DNA of 64,000 bases from assembly GCA_003155795.1 (NCBI GenBank), contig PMEM01000013.1, positions 75,033-139,032 of the forward strand, given 5' to 3'. Of the stretch, positions 18,560-27,043 are shown piece by piece; position 1 is the first letter of the stretch; every line of letters starts with the position of its first letter. The translations under genes and the position numbers were made by a program. The notes below the pieces were generated by a model. The model saw only the letters and a list, made by a program, of their open reading frames with translations, did not search any database and was not told where the DNA came from. The stretch comes from Gemmatimonadota bacterium. Its GTDB lineage: Bacteria > Gemmatimonadota > Gemmatimonadetes > Gemmatimonadales > Gemmatimonadaceae.

Positions 18560-19215
18560 CGTTCCACCAGGTAGGCGATGGGTGCCTTCAACGATTCGCT
18601 GAATATATAACCAGCACTTGCCGGCACACTGGCCCAGATAGGAGACGTTCGCGTTGGAGATGTAACTACGGTGAGCCCATACCGGTGAGCAAGTATCCAT
18701 AATCTGAACATGTGAAACGGATCGCTTACCAGAACTACCGACGTCTGACCTCTCGCACCAAGCATCTGAGCAACAGACCCAATCGATTCGCTCGTGGTCC
18801 TTCCCTCAGCCTCGAGCAGAATCGCACTCTCTGGCACGCCGTGTCGCATGGCATAGGATGCGCTCACTGCAGCCTCGCTCGTAGTGTCACGATCGCCAAC
18901 GCCGCCAGTGAGCACGAGTAACGGAGCTACGCGCTCGTGCCACAAATCAACCGCATGATCGACTCGCGCACGCAGAACTGGCGATGGTTTCCCCGCGTAC
19001 TGTGCCGCGCCAAGAACTACGATCGCGTCGGCCTGACCTACTCTAGCTGCCCCGTGGTGCACTCCGTCATATTCGGCGAAGAGCAAAACTGCGGTCACCG
19101 AACCGATCCATCCAAGAAAGAGCAATACCAGAACCACACCCGTAACGCGGCGCGGCCATGATGACCGCGCGGGCCGCCGTGTCAGACCGTTCGCTTGCTG
19201 CGCGGTTCGGGACAT
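18556..19215 (-). CDS. YdcF/SanA family (DUF218) membrane protein
   Basis: 219-residue protein with one N-terminal membrane segment (VTGVVLVLLFLGWIGSVTAVLLF) and a DUF218 domain: QADAIVVLGAAQYAGKPSPVL, LLVLTGGVGDRDTTSEAAV, RTTSESIGSVAQML and VLVSDPFHMFR. Relatives such as ElyC and SanA influence cell-envelope integrity; biochemical activity is not established for most. The annotated ATG overlaps the end of the beta-CASP gene by 34 bp, so a later start is possible. The stop overlaps the GTG of the M16 peptidase gene by 4 bp. Confidence 0.85.
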   Translation of the reverse strand: MSRTAQQANGLTRRPARSSWPRRVTGVVLVLLFLGWIGSVTAVLLFAEYDGVHHGAARVGQADAIVVLGAAQYAGKPSPVLRARVDHAVDLWHERVAPLLVLTGGVGDRDTTSEAAVSASYAMRHGVPESAILLEAEGRTTSESIGSVAQMLGARGQTSVVLVSDPFHMFRLWILAHRYGLTVVTSPTRTSPIWASVPASAGYIFSESLKAPIAYLVER

Positions 19216-20564
19216 TCTACAGTATAGCCCTTCGAAGCCAGCGCAGTCTTGAAAATATCCTGTACGTCCGCCTCACCGTGTACGAGATACACAGGTCCCA
19301 GATGCGGCGACGTTGTCTTGACACCGTCCAGCCATGCAGTCAGCTCCCCTCTGTCTGCATGCGCGCTGTACCCGTCGATGATCTTCACCTCTGCCCGCAA
19401 TGGCGTGTCCTCTCCATAAATCCGGATGCTCGGCGGCGCAGCCTCGATCCGGCGGCCCAGGGTGCCCTCAGCCTGATAGCCGACAAAGAGAATCGTATTC
19501 TTCGGGTCGCCAGCACCACGCTGAAGGTGATGCAGAATCCTGCCGGCTTCCACCATCCCGGACGCTGCGATGATCACCATCGGGCCGCGCGCTGTATTCA
19601 GCGCCTTGGACTCTTCGACGCTCCGCGTAAAATGAACCTGCGGGAATTTGAAGAGGTCCTTCGCCTCGTTGATGAGATCCTCGGTGTGATCAAACACCTC
19701 CGGATGCATCTCGAAAACCGTCGTTGTGTCAATCGCGAGCGGACTGTCAACATAAATCGGAATTTCCGGGATTGCCCCCTCACGGGACAGACCATTCAGA
19801 TTGTACAACAGCTCCTGCGTACGACCGACGGCAAACGATGGAATCAAAATCCGACCGCCGCGCGCCGCCGTTTCCCGTACTACGGCCGCGAGTTGCGCAC
19901 GCGCGTCTGTTGTTGATTCATGATCACGGTTGCCGTACGTCGACTCCATGATCACGGCATCAGCGCCGGTCGGCACCACTGGGTCGCGGATGATAGAAAG
20001 ACCTGGACGGCCGATGTCTCCCGAAAAAACCAGCCGCTTGGTCGATCTGCTCTCCGTGATATCCAGGAGCACCGACGCCGAGCCCAGAATGTGGCCCGCA
20101 TCGATGTAGGTGCACTTGACTCCCGACACAACGTCAAAGGTCTTGTTGTAAGGGATGCCTATCATCAACTCCTGAGTGCGAACGGCATCCTGCATCGTAT
20201 ATAGAGGCTCAACGAACTCTCTATGGTTCTTGGCCAGATGTTTGGCGTCGCTCTCCTGAATGTGCGCCGAGTCCGCCAGCATGACCGCGCACAGATCCCG
20301 CGTTGCGGCAGTGGCCCAAATCGTCCCGGAGTAACCCATCCTTGCCAGATACGGCAACCGCCCTGAATGATCGATGTGCGCGTGCGAAAGCACCACCGCG
20401 TCAATCTCTCCCACATCCACGGGAAGTGTCTTGTTCTTCGCCGCGGATTCGCTCCTCCTCCCCTGGAACATCCCGCAGTCGAGAATCACAACCTTCCCAT
20501 TCACGCGCAGGATATGGCACGACCCGGTAACCTCTCGGGCCGCTCCGTAGAACTCTATCTCCAT
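19182..20564 (-). CDS. beta-CASP metallo-beta-lactamase fold RNA nuclease
   Basis: 460-residue protein of the MBL/beta-CASP group (YsgA/CPSF-like, COG1236). The metal site is VVLSHAHIDHSGRLPYL, with IMESTYGNRDHE, the beta-CASP signature IIAASGMVEAGRILHHL, and a final motif IDGYSAHADRGELTAWL. These enzymes are usually RNA exo- or endonucleases. The ATG at 20564 has no good Shine-Dalgarno sequence; a -10-like TACTAAT sits directly upstream within a motif shared with the DUF4129 gene at 24134 (see findings). It heads the minus-strand operon that runs down to 12631. Confidence 0.9.
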   Translation of the reverse strand: MEIEFYGAAREVTGSCHILRVNGKVVILDCGMFQGRRSESAAKNKTLPVDVGEIDAVVLSHAHIDHSGRLPYLARMGYSGTIWATAATRDLCAVMLADSAHIQESDAKHLAKNHREFVEPLYTMQDAVRTQELMIGIPYNKTFDVVSGVKCTYIDAGHILGSASVLLDITESRSTKRLVFSGDIGRPGLSIIRDPVVPTGADAVIMESTYGNRDHESTTDARAQLAAVVRETAARGGRILIPSFAVGRTQELLYNLNGLSREGAIPEIPIYVDSPLAIDTTTVFEMHPEVFDHTEDLINEAKDLFKFPQVHFTRSVEESKALNTARGPMVIIAASGMVEAGRILHHLQRGAGDPKNTILFVGYQAEGTLGRRIEAAPPSIRIYGEDTPLRAEVKIIDGYSAHADRGELTAWLDGVKTTSPHLGPVYLVHGEADVQDIFKTALASKGYTVECPEPRSKRTV

Positions 20565-20590
20565 ATTAGTATCGGATTGCTACTATATTG
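20565..20590. promoter_or_regulatory. imperfect palindrome at a start codon, copy 1
   Basis: The sequence ATTAGTATCGGAT followed by a partial inverted copy (TACTATA) abuts the start codon of the beta-CASP gene. Its first 13 bases are identical to the palindrome at 24113. On the minus strand it presents CGATACTAAT two bases before the ATG, which could be a -10 element of a leaderless transcript or an operator. No protein that binds it can be named. Confidence 0.4.
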
Positions 20591-20626
20591 AAGGGGAAAA
20601 ATTAGAACTAGGCTTCAAGTAACGCC

Positions 20627-20797
20627 TCAACCTTCGGCTGAACGGCAGAATATCAGAGTTAACTGCTCGCCCCGCTGGCTGATCAGGGTGGGTTCCCATC
20701 CGCCACGGCTGCGCTCGTTCAGCAGATCGGTCAGCGTATCTTCATTCTCACGCGTGTGCCGCGTAAGCTTGACCATAACAGCTTGATATTCTTTCAT
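20627..20797 (-). CDS. small DUF4177-like protein
   Basis: A 56-codon reading frame too short for usual cut-offs. It starts at the ATG at 20797 with [13 protein letters not shown] and ends at TGA 20627. The product contains [17 protein letters not shown], then [19 protein letters not shown]. This layout (N-terminal EY-x-V strand, LLNE..GGWE turn, final IF-x-R strand) is typical of DUF4177-type small proteins of unknown function. A TATAAT hexamer lies only 4 bp before the ATG, so the mRNA may be leaderless. It is divergent from upp, with only 9 bp between the start codons if upp begins at 20807. An alternative ATG is at 20776. Recognition is by pattern only. Confidence 0.65.
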   Translation of the reverse strand: MKEYQAVMVKLTRHTRENEDTLTDLLNERSRGGWEPTLISQRGEQLTLIFCRSAEG

Positions 20798-20806
20798 AGA
20801 GATTAT

Positions 20807-21442
20807 ATGGAGTTCCCGAACCTAACTATTATCCGCCACCCACTCGTTCTCCACAAGCTGACCTTGCTGAGGGATCGACGGACACCCACTAAGATCTTCA
20901 AGGAATTGGTGGACGAAATAGCGACACTGATGGCTTATGAGGCCACCAAGGATCTGGCTCTCGAACCACGCAGCGTGGATACTCCGCTGGAACACGCCAC
21001 CGGTCATCACATCAGCGGGAAGAAGCTGACGCTGGTTCCGATTTTACGCGCTGGTCTCGGAATGGTGGAAGGCGTACTGCGGCTCGTTCCATCCGCTCGG
21101 GTTGGTCATATCGGACTTTATCGCGATCATGAAACGCTCCAGCCTGTCGACTACTACTTCAAGATTCCGGGCGACGCCGCTGAACGTGATTTCTTCCTTC
21201 TGGACCCGATGCTCGCAACTGGCGGAAGCGCGGCAGCTGCAGTGACATCGCTCAAGCGCACGGGCGCCAATCGCATCCGCTTCCTCTGCCTTGTCGCTGC
21301 CCCTGAAGGCGTTCAGAAGCTTCTCAATGCGCATCCGGATGTGCAGATATATGCCGCATCCCTGGACCGCGAGTTGAACTCGGTCGGCTACATACTGCCA
21401 GGCCTGGGCGATGCTGGAGACAGACTTTTCGGAACCCGTTAG
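20807..21442 (+). CDS. upp: uracil phosphoribosyltransferase
   Basis: Converts uracil plus PRPP to UMP in pyrimidine salvage. From ATG 20807 ([18 protein letters not shown]) the product is 211 residues, matching the usual 208-210. The family hallmarks are present: [14 protein letters not shown], the PRPP loop [16 protein letters not shown] and the C-terminal uracil-binding region [16 protein letters not shown]. The frame is open to a GTG at 20756, which would add 17 residues not typical of the family. No clear Shine-Dalgarno is seen before 20807, and its upstream region overlaps the divergent small gene. It complements the nucleoside transporter (50433-55497) and pyrE (41249) found elsewhere in the window. 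Confidence 0.95.
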   Translation: MEFPNLTIIRHPLVLHKLTLLRDRRTPTKIFKELVDEIATLMAYEATKDLALEPRSVDTPLEHATGHHISGKKLTLVPILRAGLGMVEGVLRLVPSARVGHIGLYRDHETLQPVDYYFKIPGDAAERDFFLLDPMLATGGSAAAAVTSLKRTGANRIRFLCLVAAPEGVQKLLNAHPDVQIYAASLDRELNSVGYILPGLGDAGDRLFGTR

Positions 21443-21487
21443 CCCGGGGTCGAGCCCGAGTCTCAAAAGTGTTGACGTATTTGCCGG

Positions 21488-22138
21488 CTATACGAACCAC
21501 TCGCGCGGATCAGTCTGCTGCCGGCTGGCAGCATCGACTATCCATTGCTGAACCTCGAGATTGATAACCTCGTCGGCGACCAGACCAAACCACGCATTCG
21601 CCTGAGTCAGATCGCCAATACGACGCCACAGTTCGCCGACCAGGTAGGCGAGGACTGCTCGGTCCTCCCTCGGCACGGAATCATAAAATTCCAGCGCCTG
21701 CTCGAATGACCATGCAGCCAGTCTCCGGAAATATCGCTCGGCTTCCACGTCACCTTCATCTACACAGCACCAGGCAGCTCGAAGCCAGAGATCCCCGATG
21801 TGTCGCGGATCCGCACCCTGCCATTCAGCGACCTTCGCAGCCGCTTCATATTTTTCCGAGCCAGTGGCAACACTCTGCGCACGAGGCGATAGTTCACTCC
21901 AGACGCGCTCTCTTACTTGCGGACTGATGTCTGTCTGATCCGTAAAATCCCGCTCCGCGCCGGAATAGCCGCACCTGTCACACATATGCACCTGATATGC
22001 CCACGGTTGCGCTCCAGCAGCGCGCTCGTGAAAGTCTGTCCGCTTCCCACCAAACCAGTTCGTCGACACCACCGTCTGTGACGGAAATTCGTGGTTGCAC
22101 GACGGACACCGTAGCTCGATCTTGCGCAACGCAGTCAT
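21488..22138 (-). CDS. DUF2225 family protein with zinc ribbon
   Basis: 216-residue cytoplasmic protein of the DUF2225 family, function unknown. Two CxxC pairs (RCPSCNHEF and MCDRCGYSG) form a likely zinc ribbon at the N-terminus. A helical, TPR-like part follows with AWCCVDEGDVEAERYFRRLAA and LAYLVGELWRRIGD. The ATG at 22138 is preceded by a good GGAG ribosome-binding site; the frame extends to 22231, but without family similarity. It is convergent with upp (45 bp apart) and divergent from the zinc-protease-like gene. Confidence 0.88.
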   Translation of the reverse strand: MTALRKIELRCPSCNHEFPSQTVVSTNWFGGKRTDFHERAAGAQPWAYQVHMCDRCGYSGAERDFTDQTDISPQVRERVWSELSPRAQSVATGSEKYEAAAKVAEWQGADPRHIGDLWLRAAWCCVDEGDVEAERYFRRLAAWSFEQALEFYDSVPREDRAVLAYLVGELWRRIGDLTQANAWFGLVADEVINLEVQQWIVDAASRQQTDPREWFV

Positions 22139-22294
22139 GAACTCTCCTTGCCTCTCCCTCCCTATGGGAATTTCTGTGCCACAACGCCAGTTTGCCCGGC
22201 AACTCTGTCGTTTGGCGCTCCGCAACGCCACAGCCGGACAAGGAACCGGATGGTTCGTCGGATTCCGAAATCTGGATCAGTTCGCTTTTGACTC

Positions 22295-22323
22295 TTGTAG
22301 TGCATTTGCGAACGCGGTATTTT
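22295..22323 (+). promoter_or_regulatory. candidate promoter of the HEVAH protein gene
   Basis: TTGTAG and TATTTT are separated by 17 bp. Transcription would start at about 22330, almost at the ATG at 22334, and no Shine-Dalgarno sequence is present. This suggests a leaderless or very short-leader mRNA. By-eye assignment only. Confidence 0.35.
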
Positions 22324-22333
22324 CTTGGCGCCG

Positions 22334-23278
22334 ATGCTGATCAACCTGCTCCCCGATTTTTTCGCCGTTATTGACAGCACAGATCGCGTCGCTGCGTACA
22401 TGCGCTACTTCGAAGCGCATCGCCGAATTCTTGAATCGTACTGGACCAATTACGTCCTCGATCCCGAGGGACCGCACTTCCAGGAAGTAGTTCGCGCGAC
22501 TACTCACGCCAACCGCGACGACCTGCGCAGCATGCTCGCGCGTATCGACGTCGTCGCCCTCGCGAGATTGGCCGAGACCGAAAGCCGCAGGGTTCTGGAC
22601 GCCGATGTCGATACCGATGTCGTGCTGATGGTCGGTGTCGGTGCCGCGAATGCTGGCGAGCTTGTCGTCGGCGGCCGCGGAATGGCATTCATCGCGCTCG
22701 AACACTTTACAGGTCAGACCAATCCCGAAACGAGCGCTCTTGGCCTCGAACCGGAATTGATTCCGCTCTGGCTGGCTCACGAAGTAGCGCACGCAGTCCG
22801 ATATACCTCCCCTACCAGCTACAGCGAAATGCGAGATCTGATCGCCGAAGCCGGTGGCAACTACGATTATTGGGAGACGGGTCGTCGAGCATCTCTACGC
22901 GAACTCATCATCAACGAGGGCATCGCCGTGCAGACCAGCCGCATCGTGAGCCCCGGCCATGCAGCCTGGGAATACTTCGGCTACGCTCGCAAGGAGTACG
23001 CTCGCATACGCGAAGCCGAATCGTTTATCATGCGCGCCGTAGCCAAGCATTTCGACCGGGCGGGACTTGGCCTACGGCTGCGCTACCTATCCGGGGGTAT
23101 GAGCGACGACGCGAGAACCGTCGATCGAAGCGTGATCCCCGAACGCAGTGGCTACTTCGTTGGTGCCCGACTTACCGACGCAGCCGTGTCCAGCCGCGGG
23201 CTTGGCTGGACCGTCCGCGCAGATGCGTCCCAGATAGCCGCCGTCGCGGCGAGTCAGTCGGCCGCCGCAAGCGCTTAA
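22334..23278 (+). CDS. predicted zinc-dependent protease (HEVAH), DUF2268-like
   Basis: 314-residue cytoplasmic-looking protein with a thermolysin-type zinc motif LAHEVAHAVRY (H149, E150, H153). Downstream LRELIINEGIAVQTSR supplies a probable third ligand in an E-G-I-A context, as in DUF2268 and related predicted proteases. There is no signal peptide. A TTG at 22325 in the same frame is an alternative start; the ATG at 22334 fits the short-leader promoter at 22295-22323. It is first of a plus-strand run followed by a membrane protein and the DUF4129-DUF4350-MoxR-DUF58 genes. The function is unproven, and assignment as a peptidase rests on the motif. Confidence 0.75.
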   Translation: MLINLLPDFFAVIDSTDRVAAYMRYFEAHRRILESYWTNYVLDPEGPHFQEVVRATTHANRDDLRSMLARIDVVALARLAETESRRVLDADVDTDVVLMVGVGAANAGELVVGGRGMAFIALEHFTGQTNPETSALGLEPELIPLWLAHEVAHAVRYTSPTSYSEMRDLIAEAGGNYDYWETGRRASLRELIINEGIAVQTSRIVSPGHAAWEYFGYARKEYARIREAESFIMRAVAKHFDRAGLGLRLRYLSGGMSDDARTVDRSVIPERSGYFVGARLTDAAVSSRGLGWTVRADASQIAAVAASQSAAASA

Positions 23279-23344
23279 CGCAACCGCAAGCATGGCAGCC
23301 AGGCTTCGCTCGCTGCCACCGTCCAGTGCCGACCACGGGCGCTG

Positions 23345-24106
23345 ATGACAGACTTTCGCCCCCGCTCCAGTTCTGAGATCCTGGATGCCGCCTTCGAAAT
23401 CTACAGGCGCTACTTCACAGTCTTTGTCGCCATAAATATTTTTGCGGCAATCCCGGTAGCCCTGTCTTCGTATTTGGGCCTGACCGCAATAATGCTTCAA
23501 CAACCCGACGCCATCGTCACTTCGTATCTGGTCCGCGCCGTCGGTGCTCTCATCACTCCGTTCACCGAGGGCGCAATGACCTGCGCCGCATCCGCCGCTT
23601 ACCTCGGTATGCCGGTCGATCTCGCAAATTCTGTCCGAGCCGCCTTCCAGCGCCCTGGTCGCCTGTTCGTCGCAATGTTTACAAAGTGGATCCTCCTCGT
23701 GTTCGGGCTCGTCCTGTTCCTGGTCCCGGGTTTCATAGTCTTCAAGCGATACTTCGCCCTGCCGATGACTGTATTGTTCGAGGACAACAAGGTTGGTGAC
23801 GCGATCTCTCGCTCGCGCCAGCTCTCGAACGGCAACGGCACGAGGATATTTGGCCTGATCGGCGGAGTCTTTGTTTTCACGCTCGTGGTTACGGCCGTCC
23901 TGACAAAAACCATCACGTCACTGACAAGCTCAGTCGCCGTCACGGCTGTAATCACACTCCTCGTCGCCACGGTGATCTCCCCATTCGGCACGGTCGTCGC
24001 GACGCTACTTTATTACGACATCCGGATACGCAAGGAAGGCTACGATATCGAGCTGATGACTCAGGCCCTCAACACAAGCTCGCTTCCTCAGCAAGTCGTG
24101 ACATGA
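23345..24106 (+). CDS. YciC-like multi-pass membrane protein
   Basis: 253-residue integral membrane protein. The N-terminus SSSEILDAAFEIYRRYFTVF and internal FKRYFALPMTVLFEDNKVGDAISRSR resemble the UPF0259/YciC and glycerophosphodiester-phosphodiesterase membrane-domain group. About six hydrophobic segments are visible, at roughly residues 25-50, 65-85, 110-135, 175-200 and 205-235. The function is unknown. It sits 66 bp after the HEVAH protein and 27 bp before the DUF4129 gene, separated from the latter by a palindrome that may begin a separate transcript. Confidence 0.75.
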   Translation: MTDFRPRSSSEILDAAFEIYRRYFTVFVAINIFAAIPVALSSYLGLTAIMLQQPDAIVTSYLVRAVGALITPFTEGAMTCAASAAYLGMPVDLANSVRAAFQRPGRLFVAMFTKWILLVFGLVLFLVPGFIVFKRYFALPMTVLFEDNKVGDAISRSRQLSNGNGTRIFGLIGGVFVFTLVVTAVLTKTITSLTSSVAVTAVITLLVATVISPFGTVVATLLYYDIRIRKEGYDIELMTQALNTSSLPQQVVT

Positions 24107-24112
24107 GTAACA

Positions 24113-24135
24113 ATTAGTATCGGATCGATACTAAT
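24113..24135. promoter_or_regulatory. 9-bp-arm palindrome at the DUF4129 start codon
   Basis: Arms ATTAGTATC and GATACTAAT flank a 5-bp centre GGATC, and the second arm runs into the ATG of the DUF4129 gene at 24134. It shares 13 identical bases with the motif at the beta-CASP gene start (20565). The second arm could act as a -10 of a leaderless mRNA, or the palindrome may be an operator. No T-run is present, so a terminator for the preceding gene is less likely. Confidence 0.5.
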
Positions 24136-24772
24136 GGACCCTATCAGCAATTCTGCAATCGCGGATACGGTAGTCGCCGTGTTGCGCAGCCGCGATTTTA
24201 CCGAACATAACTCGGTGTCCATTGGCCAACTTATCGCTGAATGGATGTGGAGCGTCTTCGTCCGGCTGCTGCGCTTCACAGCCAGTCACCCGGCAGTCGG
24301 GCTCGTTCTCAAGCTGACCCTCGGCGCGATCGTGTTGATCATCCTTGTCCGCATCGGATACGGGCTGCTCGTCCGCTATTCACCTTCTGCACTCGGTCGG
24401 CAACAGTTTGATTCAGCTCGCGGAACCGACTGGTGGCGCACGGCTCAGCAGCGCGCAGCGGACAGCGATTACACAGGGGCGGCACACGCTCTGTACCTGG
24501 CGCTCCTGGGATCCGTCGCCCGGCGCGGTCTTGTCTCCCTCCATGAATCCAAGACGACAGGCGACTATCTACGCGAGGTACGCCGAAGACCTGATGCGAT
24601 CGACCTGCCAAGGTTTGCCGACTTCACCAGATCGTACGAAACGGTGATTTATGGCATCGGCACGTGTGATCAGGAACGCTACACAAGGCTGAATAATCTT
24701 GCCGGTACGCTACTCGGCTTTCTGCCAGGCAGCACCGACAGTCAGCCGCATACGCGTCGTGCGATTCCATGA
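24134..24772 (+). CDS. DUF4129 domain membrane protein
   Basis: 212-residue single-pass membrane protein. A helix LVLKLTLGAIVLIILVRIGYGLLV (about residues 57-80) is followed by a C-terminal DUF4129 domain with WWRTAQQRAADSDYTGAAHA, LYLALLGSVARRG and FTRSYETVIYGIGT. DUF4129 genes regularly accompany MoxR, DUF58 and DUF4350 genes, as here. The stop overlaps the start of the DUF4350 gene by ATGA. The ATG lies at the end of a palindrome and lacks a Shine-Dalgarno. Its role is presumably in a membrane-associated chaperone or assembly complex served by the MoxR ATPase (inference). Confidence 0.85.
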   Translation: MDPISNSAIADTVVAVLRSRDFTEHNSVSIGQLIAEWMWSVFVRLLRFTASHPAVGLVLKLTLGAIVLIILVRIGYGLLVRYSPSALGRQQFDSARGTDWWRTAQQRAADSDYTGAAHALYLALLGSVARRGLVSLHESKTTGDYLREVRRRPDAIDLPRFADFTRSYETVIYGIGTCDQERYTRLNNLAGTLLGFLPGSTDSQPHTRRAIP

Positions 24773-26043
24773 ATAGCGCACAGCACAGCATACCGGCACT
24801 GGACGCCGCATCCGCAAGTGCATCGTCGCTCCTTCCCATCCGCGTCCTCTCGGCTGTTGCTATCCTGCTCGTGCTGTTCATTATCTTCGCACCCCAGCAG
24901 TCCACAGATCCGGGAGCAATGTACAGCTCCCATAGCACAGGGGCAGGTGGCACACGTGCTATATACGACGTGCTGAAACGCCTCGGCTTCACCGTAGAAC
25001 GCAATGAGAAACCGTTGTCGGCCGAGCCTGATAGCAATTCGATTTTCTTGCTCTTCAGCCCAACTCAGCCGCTCACTACAACTGAGCAGTCACATTTATT
25101 GACCGCCGTTCGACGTGGTACAATCCTGGTTTTCACGATGGGTGACGATGCGCTTGCTGATTCACTCGACTTTCAAACGACGATGCCGGCGGATGGCTTT
25201 TACACACTTGGTCGAACCAGCGTCGCGGGCGGCAACCCGCAGCCACCGACGGTTCAGGACCCACGAGCAATTTTCCAGACCGCATTTCCGATTTCCGTCA
25301 CTGTAGCCTCTACTTCAAAAGGCTCCAGTCAGACATTCCTCTGGCTGGAGCCCCGCACAGGCAGCAAGGCGGCCCAATTGGACTCCGCTCAACAAGCGGC
25401 GCTTGTGATCGGTCATCGCATCGGTCGCGGCTACGCAATAGCCGTGGCGCCAGCACAAATCGTCATCAACCAGGCTGCCCGCGATCCACGACCTGCAATC
25501 GCAATCGTACGAGCGATTCAATTCGCCAGTGCGTCCACCGGTCAACATCCCGGTTCCAACAAAGTCGTCTTCGACGAGTACCATCACGGCTTCGGTACAC
25601 ACGCGGATATGGTCGCTGCAATCGAGCGTGGCCTCACCCAAACGCCACTCGGCCGTGTGACGCTCGAGCTGGTCGCGGCGGCATTGATTCTTCTGTTGGC
25701 ATTTGCGGTACGGCCACTCGCACCAGTATCCGCCCCTCCGGTGTCGCGCCGCTCCCCGCTCGAGCACGTTGGCGCTCTCGCGTACGCATATTCGCAGGTG
25801 AATGCAAAAGCTCTTGGCACCACACGTCTGATACATGGCCTCAGACGACGTCACCCGTTCGGCTTGCCCAGATCGCTGCCGGATTCCGATTACATGTCGG
25901 CCATACGCACCCGTATTCCGGACGTTACGACAGATGTGGACGAAATCCTCGCGGCATCTTCAAACAGATCATCCGCATCGTCCGGTACTTTCGCAACTAC
26001 AGGTACCGCCATCGCGAACATAGAGAGGGCTATCCAAAAGTGA
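24769..26043 (+). CDS. DUF4350 domain membrane protein
   Basis: 424-residue protein with an N-terminal membrane segment (VLSAVAILLVLFIIFAP). The DUF4350 domain begins STGAGGTRAIYDVLKRLGFTV and continues through a GATase-like fold (SNSIFLLFSPTQPLTTTE, FDEYHHGFG). A second membrane helix lies near residue 300 (LELVAAALILLLAFAV), with a cytoplasmic tail after it. The two-helix layout with a periplasmic domain is usual for the family. It is coupled to DUF4129 upstream and MoxR downstream by 4-bp overlaps. Confidence 0.85.
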   Translation: MNSAQHSIPALDAASASASSLLPIRVLSAVAILLVLFIIFAPQQSTDPGAMYSSHSTGAGGTRAIYDVLKRLGFTVERNEKPLSAEPDSNSIFLLFSPTQPLTTTEQSHLLTAVRRGTILVFTMGDDALADSLDFQTTMPADGFYTLGRTSVAGGNPQPPTVQDPRAIFQTAFPISVTVASTSKGSSQTFLWLEPRTGSKAAQLDSAQQAALVIGHRIGRGYAIAVAPAQIVINQAARDPRPAIAIVRAIQFASASTGQHPGSNKVVFDEYHHGFGTHADMVAAIERGLTQTPLGRVTLELVAAALILLLAFAVRPLAPVSAPPVSRRSPLEHVGALAYAYSQVNAKALGTTRLIHGLRRRHPFGLPRSLPDSDYMSAIRTRIPDVTTDVDEILAASSNRSSASSGTFATTGTAIANIERAIQK

Positions 26044-26999
26044 CTGATTTAACCGAGACATCCGCCGTACTCCAGCGCATCCGTGAAACGGTCGCTGCAC
26101 GCGTTCTGGGGCAGGAAGAGGTGATAGATCAAATCCTGGCTGCGTTCATCGCACGCGGCCATGTTCTTCTCGAAGGTGTTCCTGGCACCGCCAAGACATT
26201 GATGGTCCGCGTGCTTGCGGCCGCACTGGATGTTCGTTTTGGCCGCGTCCAGTTCACACCCGACCTGATGCCGTCTGATGTTGCCGGCGTCAGCGTCTAC
26301 CAGGAATCGTCGCGAGCCTTCGAATTTCGCCCGGGCCCGATATTCACTGACCTGCTTCTGGCGGATGAAATCAACCGCGCGCCCGCCAAGACTCAATCGG
26401 CCCTTCTCGAAGCGATGCAGGAGCGTCAGGTCACGGTAGATGGAGTCACGCATTCTCTCGGTGACATCTTCAGTGTTTTCGCGACACAGAACCCGGTCGA
26501 ATACGAAGGGACATATCCGCTTCCGGAAGCACAGTTGGACAGATTTCTCGTGAATGTTCGAGTAAACTATCCGGCAAGGAGCGCCGAGCTGGCCATGCTC
26601 GCGAATTATTCCGACGGTTTTGATGCCGAACGCGCTGAGACGTTCATGCCAGCTCCAGTTGTGACACGGGAGGAAGTGCTTCAGCTGAGATCTTTTGCCG
26701 AAAATGTTAACGTGACACCCGAGGTCCGCGAATACATAACCGACATCGTGCGCGCCACTCGTGAGGATGCATCGCTTACTCTCGGCGCGTCTCCCAGAGC
26801 TGCTGTTGCATTATTCCGCATATCGCGAGCGGCAGCACTTGTCGCAGGCCGTGACTTCGCCACACCAGACGACGTGAAGCAGCATTCGCTACCGGTGCTC
26901 CGACACCGTGTACTGCTCGCCCCAGAACTCCAGGTCGAGGGTCGGTCAACCGACGATGTGATCAACGCAGTTCTCGCACGCGTTCCCGCGCCCAAGTAA
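26040..26999 (+). CDS. MoxR family AAA+ ATPase
   Basis: 319-residue AAA+ ATPase of the MoxR group. It has Walker A GVPGTAKT (near residue 43), Walker B LLLADEINRAPAKTQSALLE and sensor 1 FATQNPVEYEGTYPLPEAQ, with an arginine finger in QLDRFL. MoxR proteins act as chaperone-like ATPases that activate or assemble partner complexes, usually together with a VWA or DUF58 protein; the DUF58 gene follows 44 bp later. It overlaps the DUF4350 stop by 4 bp. The cellular target cannot be told from sequence. Confidence 0.95.
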   Translation: MTDLTETSAVLQRIRETVAARVLGQEEVIDQILAAFIARGHVLLEGVPGTAKTLMVRVLAAALDVRFGRVQFTPDLMPSDVAGVSVYQESSRAFEFRPGPIFTDLLLADEINRAPAKTQSALLEAMQERQVTVDGVTHSLGDIFSVFATQNPVEYEGTYPLPEAQLDRFLVNVRVNYPARSAELAMLANYSDGFDAERAETFMPAPVVTREEVLQLRSFAENVNVTPEVREYITDIVRATREDASLTLGASPRAAVALFRISRAAALVAGRDFATPDDVKQHSLPVLRHRVLLAPELQVEGRSTDDVINAVLARVPAPK

Positions 27000-27043
27000 A
27001 AGGCAATGGTTGGCCCGAACAGGCTTTCCCATACAACATACCA

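Noticed and set aside
22277-22792. 171-codon frame on the minus strand
   Set aside because: It is antisense to the HEVAH protein gene, shows no family motif and no ribosome-binding site that fits.
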